64,000 bases of DNA from Aporrectodea caliginosa. Lineage: Eukaryota > Annelida > Clitellata > Crassiclitellata > Lumbricidae. Made by a program: the position numbers and the translations under genes. The stretch covers positions 470,001 to 534,000 of the forward strand of contig JACEVL010000801.1 in the NCBI GenBank assembly GCA_020284085.1. Direction: 5' to 3'. Shown here in pieces: positions 36,374 through 47,324 of this stretch; position 1 is the first letter of the stretch; each line of letters begins with the position of its first letter. The notes under the pieces were generated by a model, which was not told where the DNA came from, ran no database searches, and saw only the letters and a list, made by a program, of their open reading frames with translations.

Positions 36374-36611
36374 CCCAAGGGTTTGGTTCAAGAGGTCATT
36401 TGGCCGTCAGCCAAATTTGATTTGGGAGCACTCCGCTAAGTTTGCCCGCAAATTGATTGAATTAAGATAATTATGAAGAACTGGATATGCAAGGAGATAT
36501 GTATGCAGGCATGCATTGCATATGTACATTAAGCGTCACTCATCTCGATGACTCTTCTTAACAGAGGAGCACAAGAAGCATTGGCGTAAAGATGAACAGA
36601 AAGACGGACTA

Positions 36612-36962
36612 TGGCCATCGACACGGCATGGCAATAACAGCCTTGCTATGCAGCTAGCCTCCCTGCCAAATTCCGGACTTTGTGTATGATTGGGTAATTG
36701 CATTACTGTATCGTAGATTTTACCAAGTTCTGTAGTAGGCCTATAACCTCATCTTACAAATATATTGACTCTAGGTTAGTTCAGGGGTCTGGACTCGGTC
36801 CACACCAACTTCCTGATTACGATTTCTGGTCTAAAGGCTCTCCAATCTCAATGCAGGCAATCGACTATTTCCTTTTTTCTTATATAGTAGCCTTTGTGTT
36901 CTGTAAAGTTTGAAGCGGTGTGTCTTCCTGCTTGATCAATAAACGAATATAATATCACATCA

Positions 36963-36995
<33 letters not shown>

Positions 36996-37867
36996 TCATC
37001 ATCATCATCATCATCGTAACTCATCATCATCATTATCATCATCATTCTCCATCGCCAACGTTGCATTTGTATGTTTCATCAAAGTCATGTGCAGTGGTTC
37101 AAGTGGTTTGGGTGAGCAGTGGTAACTTCAAAGAAGAGTTTTCTTGGAAAGCATGTGTTATCATGGTTTCATTGTAGTGAGCAGTGGGAACGCCGTTCCA
37201 CAGTTCCACAACACTTTAAACACTGGATAACCGCATCAGACATTTTTACTACCGAATCCGAACTCATATTGCACAATGGTCTAAAACTCTAAAAGCTGCA
37301 ACTTACGTTTAAATACTGGTAAGTCCGGTGAAATTATTATAACCCATTCCCGAACTGATGCCATAATCCCACAAATCGCTGGGATTGAGCGTGTAACCGA
37401 ACTCAAAATCCTCGGTGTTATGCTTTCTGATAGAATCGGATTCTCCCTGCATATAAATAATATATGCTACAGAGCTAAGCAGTCATTTTTGCATTGCGTG
37501 TTTTGGTGGCTCATCGGCTTACTGGTAATCGTCTACATGACGTTGTTGTGAGAATGGTGTATTGGTATTGCTCTCCTGTTCGGTGGGCAATCGCTAGTTT
37601 CCACGAACGAGAATGGTTATAAACCTATAACTCATGTACGGTAAATAAAATCTTATAAAGCAGGGCTTTTGTCCAGCCACTGACCCACTCTCCTGCATTC
37701 GAAGAGATGTGTATCTTTAAAGCTGACCGTATAGGCCTATACTCTATTAGCTGACACTGGGTAAATTCTTCATGGTTCTCTCCCGAAACTCTTTACAGCC
37801 ACGTCCTCATAACCTGGAAATACCACTCTCTGACCTACTCACTAGAAAAGGATTCATTACTTGGATG
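36612..37867 (+). pseudogene. LINE reverse-transcriptase remnant, duplication copy 2
   Basis: Same motifs as copy 1 (SRLVQGSGLGP at about 36770, LKILGVMLSDRI at about 37410). The YADD codons are missing: sequence after the ATC tract differs until AGTGGTT..AGTGGTTTGGG. Confidence 0.75.
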
Positions 37868-38551
37868 CTGTACACTTATTAACATATGCTTAAATATCAA
37901 TACGCATTATTATTGCTCTCATTATTTATGTGCAACGCGTGTAATTAAGTTGAGCCACCTCTGTGTAGGCTAATTGTTATTTGTAACGTTGGATTACCAA
38001 ATAAACGAATACGAATTATAATGACTTGTATTTGTTATTATAATTATATTCAATTGTCCTGTCCCATTGTGCGTTTCCTAATGGAGTAATAACGGTTATA
38101 CTTACTGACTTAGTTAGCAAGACGAACAAACAGACACATAGATTAGATGGGCAGACAGACAGAAGGAGAGACGAAGAGAAAGACAGAGGTACAGACGGAC
38201 GTACTTACGGGCGGACTAAGACGCATGGAGACGGACGAGATGGACGGACTTCCGGAAGGGGAGGGGCTGACACTGACAGAAGTGTAGGCGGTGGATATGT
38301 GGGCGGGTGGTAGGTAATTGCGGATGGAACGGTGCAGCATGCATGAATGGTTGTTTGTCGTGACTCTGTCACTCTGTGGGAGATTTGTACGCCTCAGTTT
38401 CTCCTGCGTTCTCTGTCTATAATGCATATGACGCTGAAGTTGACGATGGCTCTGGTTGCAGCAGCTGCGTCAGATGCTGCTGCAATTATTGTGGCTGTTG
38501 TTGTTGTTGTTGTTGTTTTATTATTGATGCTGTTGTTACTGCTGGTGCTGA

Positions 38552-38790
<239 letters not shown>

Positions 38791-38838
38791 TGTTGTTGGT
38801 GGTCAGCGAAGCAAGGCCGTAGAAAATCCTCATAAATC

Positions 38839-39370
38839 CTCCGCCTGGGACTCCATCAACTTCCAGCGGATAATCTGAACTCCGCCTGCATCTCTTCATC
38901 CTCCTCCATGTCTTCATCCTCTTCTTCTCCGTCAGTTCTCCTCCTCCTCCTCCTCCTCCTTTTTCGTCGTTCATCTCTTCTTCCTCGTCCTTTCCGTCAC
39001 TAATGAATGAATGAATGAATGAATGAATGAATGAATGAATGAATGAATGAATGAATAGAATGAATGAATGAATGAACGAATGAATTAATTAATTAATTAA
39101 TTAGTGGACAAAAGGACGGACGGATGAATGAATGGTTGGATTAATTAAGGAATAAGTCCCATGATACTCTTTAGTCCTTACCATAAAGCGCAACGCTATG
39201 ATCATACTCTCTATGTATTCATACATAATACATATGCATGCATGCATGCATATGTGTATGTGTACAATGTATGTATCCATGATTTGATTGTTTGGCTGGA
39301 TGCATGGATGGAAGGGCGAACGAACAAACGATTGAATGTATGGATGTATGGATGACATACATCCATACAT
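38839..39370. repeat. CTC/TCC-rich and (AATG)n sequence
   Basis: TCCTCC-rich to 38990, (GAAT)n 39003-39105, then TATG/GGAT-rich DNA. No gene. Confidence 0.85.
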
Positions 39371-39373
39371 CCA

Positions 39374-39985
39374 TCTGGATGGATGGATGGATGGATGGAT
39401 GGATGGATGGATGGATGGATGGATGGATGGATGGATGGATGGATGGATGGATGGATGATGGATGGATGGATGGATGAATGGATGGATGGATGGATGGATG
39501 GATGGATGGATGGATGGATCAGACGGACAGATAGACGGACGATAGACGGACAGACAGACGGACGGACGGACGGACGGACAGACGGAGACAGACGGATGGA
39601 CAGGATGGATACGGACAGACGGACCTGATGGACAGACGGATGGACGAGATGGATAGATGGATGGATAGATAGATAGATAGATAGATGAATAGATAGATAG
39701 ATGGATGGAATGATGGATGGACGGATGGATGGACGGATGGATGGATGATGAATGAAGATGGATGGATGGATGGATGGATGAATGGATGGATGGATGATGG
39801 ATGGATGGATGGATGGATGGATGGACGGACGGACGGACGGATGGATGGAATGATGGATGGATGGATGGATGGATGGATGGATGGATGGATGGATGGATGG
39901 ATGGATGGATGGATGGATGGATGGATGGATGGATGGATGGATGGATGGATGGATGGATGGATGGATGGACGAGCGGACGGATGAA
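39374..39985. repeat. (GGAT)n array with GGAC variants, about 600 bp
   Basis: Pure GGAT blocks (39376-39456, 39850-39967) separated by GGAC/GATA variants. Frames rich in HPSI or MDGW are artefacts. Confidence 0.97.
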
Positions 39986-40433
39986 TGGAGGGCGAAGGGA
40001 TGAACCACCTTCGGTGAGGTAGGATTTGCATCTAATAAAAGCCATGCAAAACATAAACCATAAATTTTATTGAGCCGAAATAAGATTAATTGACAACATC
40101 CAATTCAAACGACAGAACCTTTCCTACTCGCCATCGTAAGAACTGGCGAGAATTTCCTGAAGCCAAGAGCCATAACGGGGTCTTATGGGCTTATGGCTGT
40201 CGATAGGAACAGGCCATACATCTTCCAGAGGGGGTCGTAATTTATAATTTATAACTTTGTCGTAGGCGTATATTGTCCCAAGGGTTTGGTTCAAGAGGTC
40301 ATTTGGCCGTCAGCCAAATTTGATTTGGGAGCACTCCGCTAAGTTTGCCCGCAAATTGATTGAATTAAGATAATTATGAAGAACTGGATATGCAAGGAGA
40401 TATGTATGCAGGCATGCATGCATTGCATATGTA

Positions 40434-40598
40434 TATATATATATATTTATAATTATATATATATATATATGACTAAATGAATGTACGTATGTATGCATGT
40501 GCGTATATGTACCCATCCAAAAGTAACCACTGTCAACTGTTATTGTTCACCTACAGCGTTTGCCCGTTGATTTACGTATAAACAAATAAACGAATATA
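40434..40598. repeat. (TA)n and flank of the mariner element
   Basis: TA/TATA tract 40430-40472, then unique sequence up to the mariner TIR. Confidence 0.8.
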
Positions 40599-41766
40599 CA
40601 GGGTGCGGCCGAAAAAAATAACCCATTACGAAAATTGCGATTTCTCGAAAACCGCTGAATATTTTGTTACAAAACTTCGCCAGTCTATTTGACACATATC
40701 TATCTACAGCTTGGCTAAATCTAATGAAAATCGAAGCCCAAAATGTTGCAACCCTGAAGTGAAACAATGTTATTTTCGTTTCAACAGACAGTTACTGACA
40801 GCAATAAGTAACAAAGTAACGACGCAAACAGTAGCCTAATGTAACACGGTTCAAGGTTACTTATTGTTATTGACAAGATTAGGCCAAGTGTTAAGTTTTG
40901 TGCAAGGAATGTTCGAAGTGACCACCGTTTGCTTTTACGCAAGCTTGCAGACGTTTTCGAAAGCCCAGAACAGACTTCTGAATGGTCTCAAGTGGCAAGT
41001 CATTCCAGATGATTTGCAGCGTATTTTTCAGTTCAGGAATGTTCTTCGGCTTTGTGGTAAGTTTGTTGTAGGTCTCAAGCATTGCACCCTAGACAACATA
41101 GTCGAGTGGGTTCATATCTGGGGAATTTGGTGGCCATGAATCCTTGTCGATGAAGTCCGGACAGTGACTTGTTAACCAATCTTGGGCCAGCTTTGCGCCG
41201 TGAGCGGGCGCTCCATCTTGCTGCAAAATGAACTGATTTCCCAATACAGTGTGACAGTCATCGACAAGCTTAGGAAAAAGATTCTCCACGTAGTACTTGG
41301 TAGTTGACTTTGGCCTTCTCGTCAATGAAATGCAAGCGTCCCTTACCCTCATAGCTGACACCTGCAGAAACCATGATGTGGGGAGAGAACTTGGCTTTCT
41401 CGACCAACAGACGGCTTGGATGGATATCGGCTTTTTTCTTCTTCGCCCAGAAGCGGTTGTTTTGATTATTAATGTGTGGATTGATGTAAAAGATCTTTTC
41501 ATCGTAATTAGCCTATGGAACACCGCAGGCTACTTTATGTAAAAATATGATTTCCTATTTTGTGAATGCCGTGTTCAGTTGAAAAAATGCAGTTCTTTCT
41601 TCTGCCTGGTGTCATGATCACAAAGATAAAGATACTGACATAAAATTTTCAAATAATATGCAAAAATATGTTACGAATAAGAATGAAAATATTTGTAACA
41701 ACATATTCAGCGGTTTTCGAGAAATCGCAATTTTCGTAATGGGTTATTTTTTTCGGCCGCACCCTG
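40599..41766 (-). mobile_element. Tc1/mariner element, internally deleted, 1168 bp
   Basis: TIRs start CAGGGTGCGGCCGAAAAAAA and match perfectly for 64 bases, about 73 of 74 overall (40599-40672 and 41693-41766). TA duplicates flank it at 40597-40598 and 41767-41768. The transposase remnant runs on the minus strand. Near-identical TIRs beside a broken ORF imply that it was moved in trans fairly recently. Confidence 0.95.
40891..41615 (-). pseudogene. mariner-type transposase (DD37D spacing), deleted and frameshifted
   Basis: Starts MTPGRRKNCIFSTEH at 41615, then the DNA-binding domain is missing. Catalytic core resumes: DEKIFYINPHINNQNNRFWA (first Asp), HIMVSAGVSYEGKGRLHFID, a frameshift, YVENLFPKLVDDC, QQDGAPAH (second Asp), WPPNSPDMNPLDY (third Asp, 37 residues later). 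A stop replaces the usual Trp after LDYVV, then KPKNIPELKNTLQIIWNDLP and KSVLGFRKRLQACVKANGGH to the end. DD37D spacing is that of the maT-type branch, from memory. Cannot be functional. Confidence 0.9.
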
Positions 41767-41820
41767 TACATATATACGTATAGCTATAATATAGCTATAT
41801 TGACACAACCATACATACAT

Positions 41821-41896
<76 letters not shown>

Positions 41897-42110
41897 GTAT
41901 GTATGGTTGTATGCATGTATGTATGTATGTACGATATGTAATTATATGGAAATTTGTAAAGTGTCCTCTTTGAACCTTTCCTGGCGCGGAGTGGTCCCTC
42001 TACCTTTTAGATTGATCGTTATATATATATATATATATATATATATACGGTGTATTATATGGTGTATATATGGTGCATATATATAGTATATATATGCATG
42101 GCGTGTGTGT
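41767..42110. repeat. (TA)n / (TATG)n microsatellites
   Basis: TA tracts at 41834-41884 and 42019-42048 with TATG runs between them. Confidence 0.9.
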
Positions 42111-42478
42111 ATAATTTATGTACATTGTGGGTGTTTGAAAGAGTGGGGTGTGTATTCGCCTACAAAACGCCCACTGTTATATGGTCCACCCTAAGTGGTC
42201 CTCGCAATTATACATCGGCCTGTTCTGTCGTCTGCTCAATGGTGATGGGTGATGTATCTTCCTGAAAGCCATTAGCGATGAATAAACCACACGTGATGCG
42301 TGGATGCCATGGACTCTTTAAAAAACCGATACTTGCATCGGTCTGGCTTCATATCAATATCAATGTTATTATATTTATTATGTTGTTTTTTTATTAGTAT
42401 TTTATCCATTGTCATTATTGTCAGTATTAATATTAATATTGTATGACATTATAATAATTATTAATAATATTTTTAACC

Positions 42479-42740
<262 letters not shown>

Positions 42741-42797
42741 TCTCACCATGCCAGTAAGTAAACGGAAGATGACCGGTCATTTTTTCGCACATGGCAG

Positions 42798-42968
42798 ATG
42801 CTGCAGTGGTTTATGACCTCAGCAGTTTTTGGCATCGTCATGATGCTGACGACCACCTGCCGTCTACCGTTGGCAGCGGCAGCAGCCCGACTGGAATTGA
42901 AAGACCTGGTGCCAAAGGTCATCGTCAGAAGATCAGTCGATGACGCTGGTCTGCTACCGTTTGAAGAA
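42798..42968 (+). CDS. Candidate peptide precursor, exon 1 (signal peptide)
   Basis: 57 codons from ATG to GAAGAA|GTAATG. The ATG at 42791 is in another frame and gives no signal peptide, so 42798 is preferred. The exon/intron junction is the first unit of a seven-copy minisatellite. Confidence 0.65.
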
Positions 42969-44415
42969 GTAATGCTTTCACTGACTTTTAAGCGTTGGAC
43001 TGCTACCCTTTGAAGAAGTAAGGCTTTCACTGACTTGTGTACGTTGGACATCTACCCTTTGAAGAAGTAAGGCTTTCACTAACTTGTGTACGATGGACAT
43101 CTACCCTTTGAAGAAGTAATGCGTTCACTGACTTGTATACGTAGGACTGCTACCCTTTGAAGAAGTAAGGCTTTCACTAACTTGTGTACGTTGGAAAATG
43201 CTACCCTTGGAAGAAGTAATGCGTTCACTGACTTGTGTACGTTGGAAAATGCTACCCTTGGAAGAAGTAATGCGTTCACTGACTTGTGTACCTCTACTTT
43301 TGATGGGTGTCGATTCATGTGCGGCAGTGGATGAACCCCACCCAATGTTTAGGTTTAAGGGTCACGGATTGTTTATATTGCACAATATTATTTTCGTTTT
43401 CAGTCAGTGCTTAGTCATCGTAATTAAATCAATTATATATATCGTGCGTGATAATATTCGATGATAAAATATAAATAGACCTATTTTCACCATTCGAGGT
43501 GTAGCATCACATGCGTGAACATAGCCGCTGAACTAATTTTCTGCGCAGGTTAAAGACACAAGTGGATCATAAGGAGGATATTCAGAGAATGTGTGGTATT
43601 CAGAAAATTCATGACATTCGGGAAATTCGTGACATTCAGGAAATTCATGGTATTCATGGAATTCCTGGCGTGCAAGGATTTCACGGCATTTCAGGGAATT
43701 CCTGGCATAGAGGAATTCATGAAATTCATGGTATTCAGAGAATTCATGGAATTAATGGAATTCAGGGAATTCGTGGCATTCACGGTGTTCGGGTGTTCAT
43801 GGTATTCATGGTATTAATGGCCTAGGTTTCTGTATCATTACCATGTTGTCGGAAGCATAGAAGTAGGCCAAATTGTCGATTTAGACATGTAGTATACGAA
43901 GGAGTTGCTACATTCTTAGTTCAGCTGGTTTGTTTTCTTCTGAATATTTTGTGCATGGAAAGCAGAGGGACCGGGATTCGCTTGCAATGGCTCAACTCAT
44001 CGATAGGAATCCAAGTTTTCTGAGGCAATTATTCGACTCAGAGCGCAGGGCATCGCATCGACAACCATTTGCACAGGTCAGACACTGTGGACGACGACGA
44101 CGACGACGACAATGATGGTGGTGTTGATGACAATGATGATGACAATGATGACAGTGGTGATGAAGAAGAAGAAAAGGAGGAGGAGGAGGAGGAAGAAGAG
44201 GAGGGGAAAGAGGAAGAAGGACAGGAAGCGGGAGAGGGAGATGGAGTGGAGAGAGAGGGAGAGGGAGAGCTAGAGGTAGAGGTAGAGAATGAGAAGGAGG
44301 GAAGGAGGAGAGATGAAGAAGTTGGGATAAGATAAAGAGCAATAAGAAGGCGATGAGGACATGATGATTATGATGATGTTTATGATGATGATGATGTTTT
44401 ATGATGACGATGTTT

Positions 44416-44504
<89 letters not shown>

Positions 44505-47088
44505 GATGATGATGAGGACGACGACGACGACGACGACGAATGATGGATGAAGATGTAGACGATGACGTTGATGATTATGATGCCCAGCCGTGACTGGACT
44601 GGGAGCGCCTCTGAGTAGATTTCTTGAAGGGGCGCTATATAAATCTCCAGAATGAATGAATGAATGAATGAATGAATGAATAATGACGACGACAATTGTT
44701 ATGATGATGATGTTGCCGTGTCATTTTAAATGCAGTCTGGCTATTTTTAGTACGTCTATGGAGATTCTGAAAGTCTGTTCCGAGGTGGAGAGGGAGAAGG
44801 AGGAGCTGGAAATGGAGAATCTGAAAGAGGAGGAATGGTTGTTCGTCGATCGAAGAGGCCTCGATGGCAGGGTTTCTGTTTCGCAAAGACAAGGAGTGGA
44901 CGCTATCTGCCCTACATCTGCTGGAAGGGAGGTAGGCAACGCAAATTGCATCATCAATCGATCAATCAGTCGAAATTTATATAGCACCCCTTTAAGGTCT
45001 CTACGCAGAAGAGCTCCAGACCCAGGCCAAGCGGTAGAAAGCAGCCTTAACGAACCGATAGATCGATGAGGGAAGGAGCGGGGGGGGGGACAGCGCGCCT
45101 TCCGAGGAAGCCCGTTCCGCGTCACAGGACCAATAACAGTGAAAGTGCGTATGGCTGTATTGTAGCTGTACGAACGAAAGGAACAGCCAGGTCGACGTGG
45201 GCGACAGAGCGGAGGAGACGGCGACCAGCACAGGACGAAACGGGGCGAGAGAGCTCCCGCAAGTACGCGGGCGCCTCCCTGAAAGGCCCATCCAGACCAG
45301 AGAAGAGATTTGGGAATTGATGCGATGGAGAAAGGGAAGCCAGTGCAAGACCTTGCGCATATAGCGCGAGACGCGGTCGGTCTTGGAAAAACCACCGTTG
45401 AGACAGTAACACACGACCTATCATTCAACTCACTTAGATTCAATTACCATATCTTACGTTCGCTTTAAATTAGCCTAAGGTATTAAAGCAAGCAGGGAGG
45501 CAGATAGTGGAGTGCTCGCCCTACAAAACTGCAAAATAATCTACAGCAGAAACTTCTTCTGACATGCTCCATTTCAACGTAAATCCTGATATGACGCGGT
45601 TGGGGCAGGTGTGGACTAACACTATTAGAGAGAAGGAGGAACAGAGGAGACCTAATTGAAGCCTACAAGATTATTACTGGAAAGGAGGCAGTGCAGAGGG
45701 AGAGATCTTTTGAATTAGAACCAAGCAAGGCAAATCGAGGACATAGGAATAAATTATATAAGACACCTAAGAAACCGAAAGGAACATTATGGCAGAAATT
45801 CTTCAATGCAAGAGTTGTGGACTTGTGAAATGAGCTGGATTATAATAGTACGGTCACTGGACACTATCATAGCTTTTAATTAGGCATTACAGGTTAACTT
45901 GCAGTGGTTCTAATACAGACTAGACGTCTTCTGAACCACTTTAAACCCTTTTTCTGTTATGTAGGCCTATGTTAATGCTATGTTTAGAAAAGGACCTAAT
46001 AGCACGGTCTCAATCTAAGACTGCTCTTGATTTGGCTTAAGAAAGACAGCGTTATATCGAGTTTTCTGTGTAGCGGACAAGAATCGCTCGGAATGCACCC
46101 GCGAGCGCACATTTAATCGCATTGATCTTCCGCGAACGAAGATGTTTGGCTGAGTTTGTCACTAATGGCATTAAGGGCGCAAAGATCGTAAATCTTAATC
46201 TAGATATTTCTGAAAGTAGAGCGCAGATGCATCAGCTTATTCGCGAGCGCTGCGTCAAGAAAGGAGGGGGTTGTCCAGAAAATAATGTATTAGTGCAAGA
46301 GTCGGTGCCGGTAGAGCAGAGATGGAAGGAGAAAGGAAGATAGCGAGAGAGGGGAGAGAGAGGAAGAAAGCGCCAGACCTCTCTCCTGAAGTCAGATGGG
46401 AGGGACTACGACAGGTTGTCGTAGTCGTAAAGTGCAAATTTCTAAAGCGCTGTTCTAAAGCTAAGTACAGAGTACCAGTTTATTCACGAGTGCTAGGTCA
46501 AGTCAGATGGGTTGTCCATAGATGTCAAGTGAAGACATGACTCCGGTTGCAAAAGAAACAGGAGAGAGAAGGCCGAGGAGCTGCTACGGTTGGTTGTGTT
46601 GAGAACGAGAAGGCTTGCAAGGCGGGGTGATAGCTTGAAACGCGGGGGAGAAAGCTAAGGAAGCTGTTTTATTCCAATTTTCCTCGACACCATTAAACAC
46701 TTTGTGCTTGTCTGGATTTTGACTTGTTATCTTCAAGCTGCCCATATAACCGGGCTATTAGAGATTTAAGTAGCCTAGGCCCAATCATTTATCGAGTCAA
46801 GATGCTTTTTCTCGACGATTTGATTCGATCAAACTGAGATTGTAATGAGTTCATTAAGCTGTTCAATTAACGTTTCCTGAATTAATGTAGCCTAATCTAG
46901 GGCTTAGCTGTTCTTCTTGACGCATAGGCCAGGGCCTGTCCATCACGTGGGACTGAGTTTTAGACGACTCACGTTTGCACCACATTAAAAACAATTCCAG
47001 TTATTAAACGTAACTGTGACCTTTAATCTGTTTACCAGAAGTTAAACGACCGGCGACAAATCGAAGCCAACGATATGGACGACGATGA
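42798..47088 (+). CDS. Candidate neuropeptide/peptide-hormone precursor, four exons, 170 residues (family not recognised)
   Basis: Exons 42798-42968, 43966-44076, 44751-44931 and 47039-47088. Phases 0, 0 and 1 agree at every junction, and all introns are GT-AG. Residues 1-30 are a signal peptide (MLQWFMTSAVFGIVMMLTTT..LPLAAAAA). RR at 48-49 and 84-85 are possible propeptide cuts. After VVRRSKR (124-130) comes a 26-residue segment PRWQGFC...LPYICWKGEV with Cys137 and Cys151 enclosing 13 residues. Then KR (157-158) and PATNRSQRYGRR-stop, an amidation signal that would give an RY-amide end. The layout (signal peptide, acidic/Gly spacer, dibasic-flanked Cys-ring peptide, Gly-Arg-Arg) is that of secretory peptide precursors. 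The CW near the second Cys loosely recalls melanin-concentrating hormone and the RYG-RR end recalls NPY, but neither family fits. Intron 2 and 3 hold microsatellites and LINE/SINE debris. The gene model is my inference from splice signals. Confidence 0.7.
42952..43290 (+). repeat. 49-51-bp minisatellite that copies a 5' splice site
   Basis: GAAGAAGTAAKG recurs at 42963, 43012, 43061, 43110, 43159, 43210 and 43261, inside units CTACCCTTTGAAGAAGTAAG + GCTTTCACTGACTTGTGTACGTTGGA. The first copy is the exon 1 donor. Confidence 0.9.
43555..43830 (+). repeat. Degenerate 9-bp minisatellite (ATTCATGGN)
   Basis: About 28 units of ATTCATGGA/ATTCAGGAA/ATTCGTGAC. Because the unit is a multiple of three, two frames stay open (GIHGIP..., 87 codons), which needs no gene. 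Confidence 0.88.
43966..44076 (+). CDS. Candidate peptide precursor, exon 2
   Basis: Acceptor TTTTGTGCATGGAAAGCAG|AGG after a T-rich tract; 37 codons RDRDSLAMAQLIDRNPSFLR..FDSERRASHRQPFAQ; donor GCACAG|GTCAGA, phase 0. An alternative acceptor three bases upstream (GAAAG|CAG) keeps the frame. Confidence 0.6.
44080..44545. repeat. GAC/GAT and GGA-rich purine tract, then (GAT)n
   Basis: CGACGACGA 44091-44111, GAA/GGA/GAG homopurine zone 44161-44310, pure GAT 44415-44505, CGACGA to 44540. Intron 2 of the candidate peptide gene. Confidence 0.93.
44585..44680 (+). repeat. SINE/LINE 3' tail with (GAAT)n
   Basis: GACTGGGAGCGCCTCTGAGT and TTGAAGGGGCGCTATATAAA, then TCTCCAGAATGAATGAATG. One of the best copies of the shared tail. 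Confidence 0.75.
44751..44931 (+). CDS. Candidate peptide precursor, exon 3 (dibasic site and Cys-ring peptide)
   Basis: Acceptor GGCTATTTTTAG|TAC; donor AAGGGAG|GTAGGC, phase 1. Codons YVYGDSESLF, a Gly/Glu spacer, MVVRRSKR, then PRWQGFC to CWKG. A second open frame (EILKVCSEVEREKEELEMEN) would need a phase-2 donor that exon 2 does not offer. Confidence 0.68.
44955..45425 (-). pseudogene. LINE reverse-transcriptase C-terminus joined to the shared 3' tail
   Basis: Shifting frames on the minus strand give VSRYMRKVLHWLPFLHRIN, YLRELSRPVSSCAGRRLLRS VAHVDLAVPFVRTATIQ, FTVIGPVTRNGLPRKAR and LLSTAWPGSGALLRRDLKGV, the C-terminal path of CR1/L2-type RTs (LxxLHWLPVxxRIxYK...TxGxRSFSxxGPxxWNxLPxxVR). 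The final codons read directly into GGGGTGCTATATAAATTT, the same tail as the SINEs. Confidence 0.75.
45595..46010 (+). pseudogene. LINE 3' end (C-terminal RT and 3' UTR)
   Basis: LTTLERRRNRGDLIEAYKII TGKEAVQRERFFELEP, NRGHRNKLYK, GTLWQKFFNARVVDLWNEL with small frameshifts: the conserved end of CR1-type RTs. The 3' UTR (CAGTGGTTCTAATACAGACT...TCTGAACCACTTTAAA) also occurs inverted at 47330-47440. Confidence 0.75.
46190..46570 (-). mobile_element. Two SINE family C fragments
   Basis: CATCAGCTTATTCGCGAGCG...GGGGTTGTCCAGAA (46210-46275) and AATTTCTAAAGCGCTGTTC...AGTTTATTCACGAGTGCTAG...GGTTGTCCA (46438-46515), separated by GA-rich DNA. Confidence 0.55.
47039..47088 (+). CDS. Candidate peptide precursor, exon 4 (KR site and amidated C-terminus)
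   Basis: Acceptor CTTTAATCTGTTTACCAG|AA; with the leftover G it reads EVKRPATNRSQRYGRR-stop (TGA at 47086). In frame 0 the sequence stays open to a TAG at about 47213, so RNA evidence is needed to fix the phase. Confidence 0.62.
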
Positions 47089-47324
47089 TGACGAAGAGGA
47101 GGAGGATTACATTACAAAGACGCTACGCATATATGATACATTACACGATGTATACGTCCGTCTCGCTGTGTTGTTCAGAGTCGTAGATGTTAATGCTGTG
47201 TTCCATTGGTCTTAGGAATAGCGCCCTCTCAACAGTCTTAAGATTCAACCCACAAGAGAATGATGTCGCCACGGAAAACGTGACCATTTTGACCAGTTTT
47301 CACTGTTCCCATGGCCTAATACAG

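Noticed and set aside
39101..40054. 317-codon minus ORF rich in HPSI
   Set aside because: Translation of the (GGAT)n array; three frames are open.
43562..43825. 87-codon ORF (GIHGIP-rich) with an acceptor-like TTTTCTGCGCAG upstream
   Set aside because: A 9-bp minisatellite stays open by arithmetic in more than one frame. It would not keep phase with exon 1 (stop in phase 0).
44683..45069. Coiled-coil protein from the other + frame of exon 3 (EVEREKEELEMENLKEEE)
   Set aside because: It needs a phase-2 upstream exon, which I cannot find. The frame with dibasic sites fits all three junctions.
47039..47215. NPY-family call from the RYG-RR C-terminus
   Set aside because: The NPY helix, its length and its known exon junction within the RY-G codons are all absent. 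Only the amidation signal is shared.
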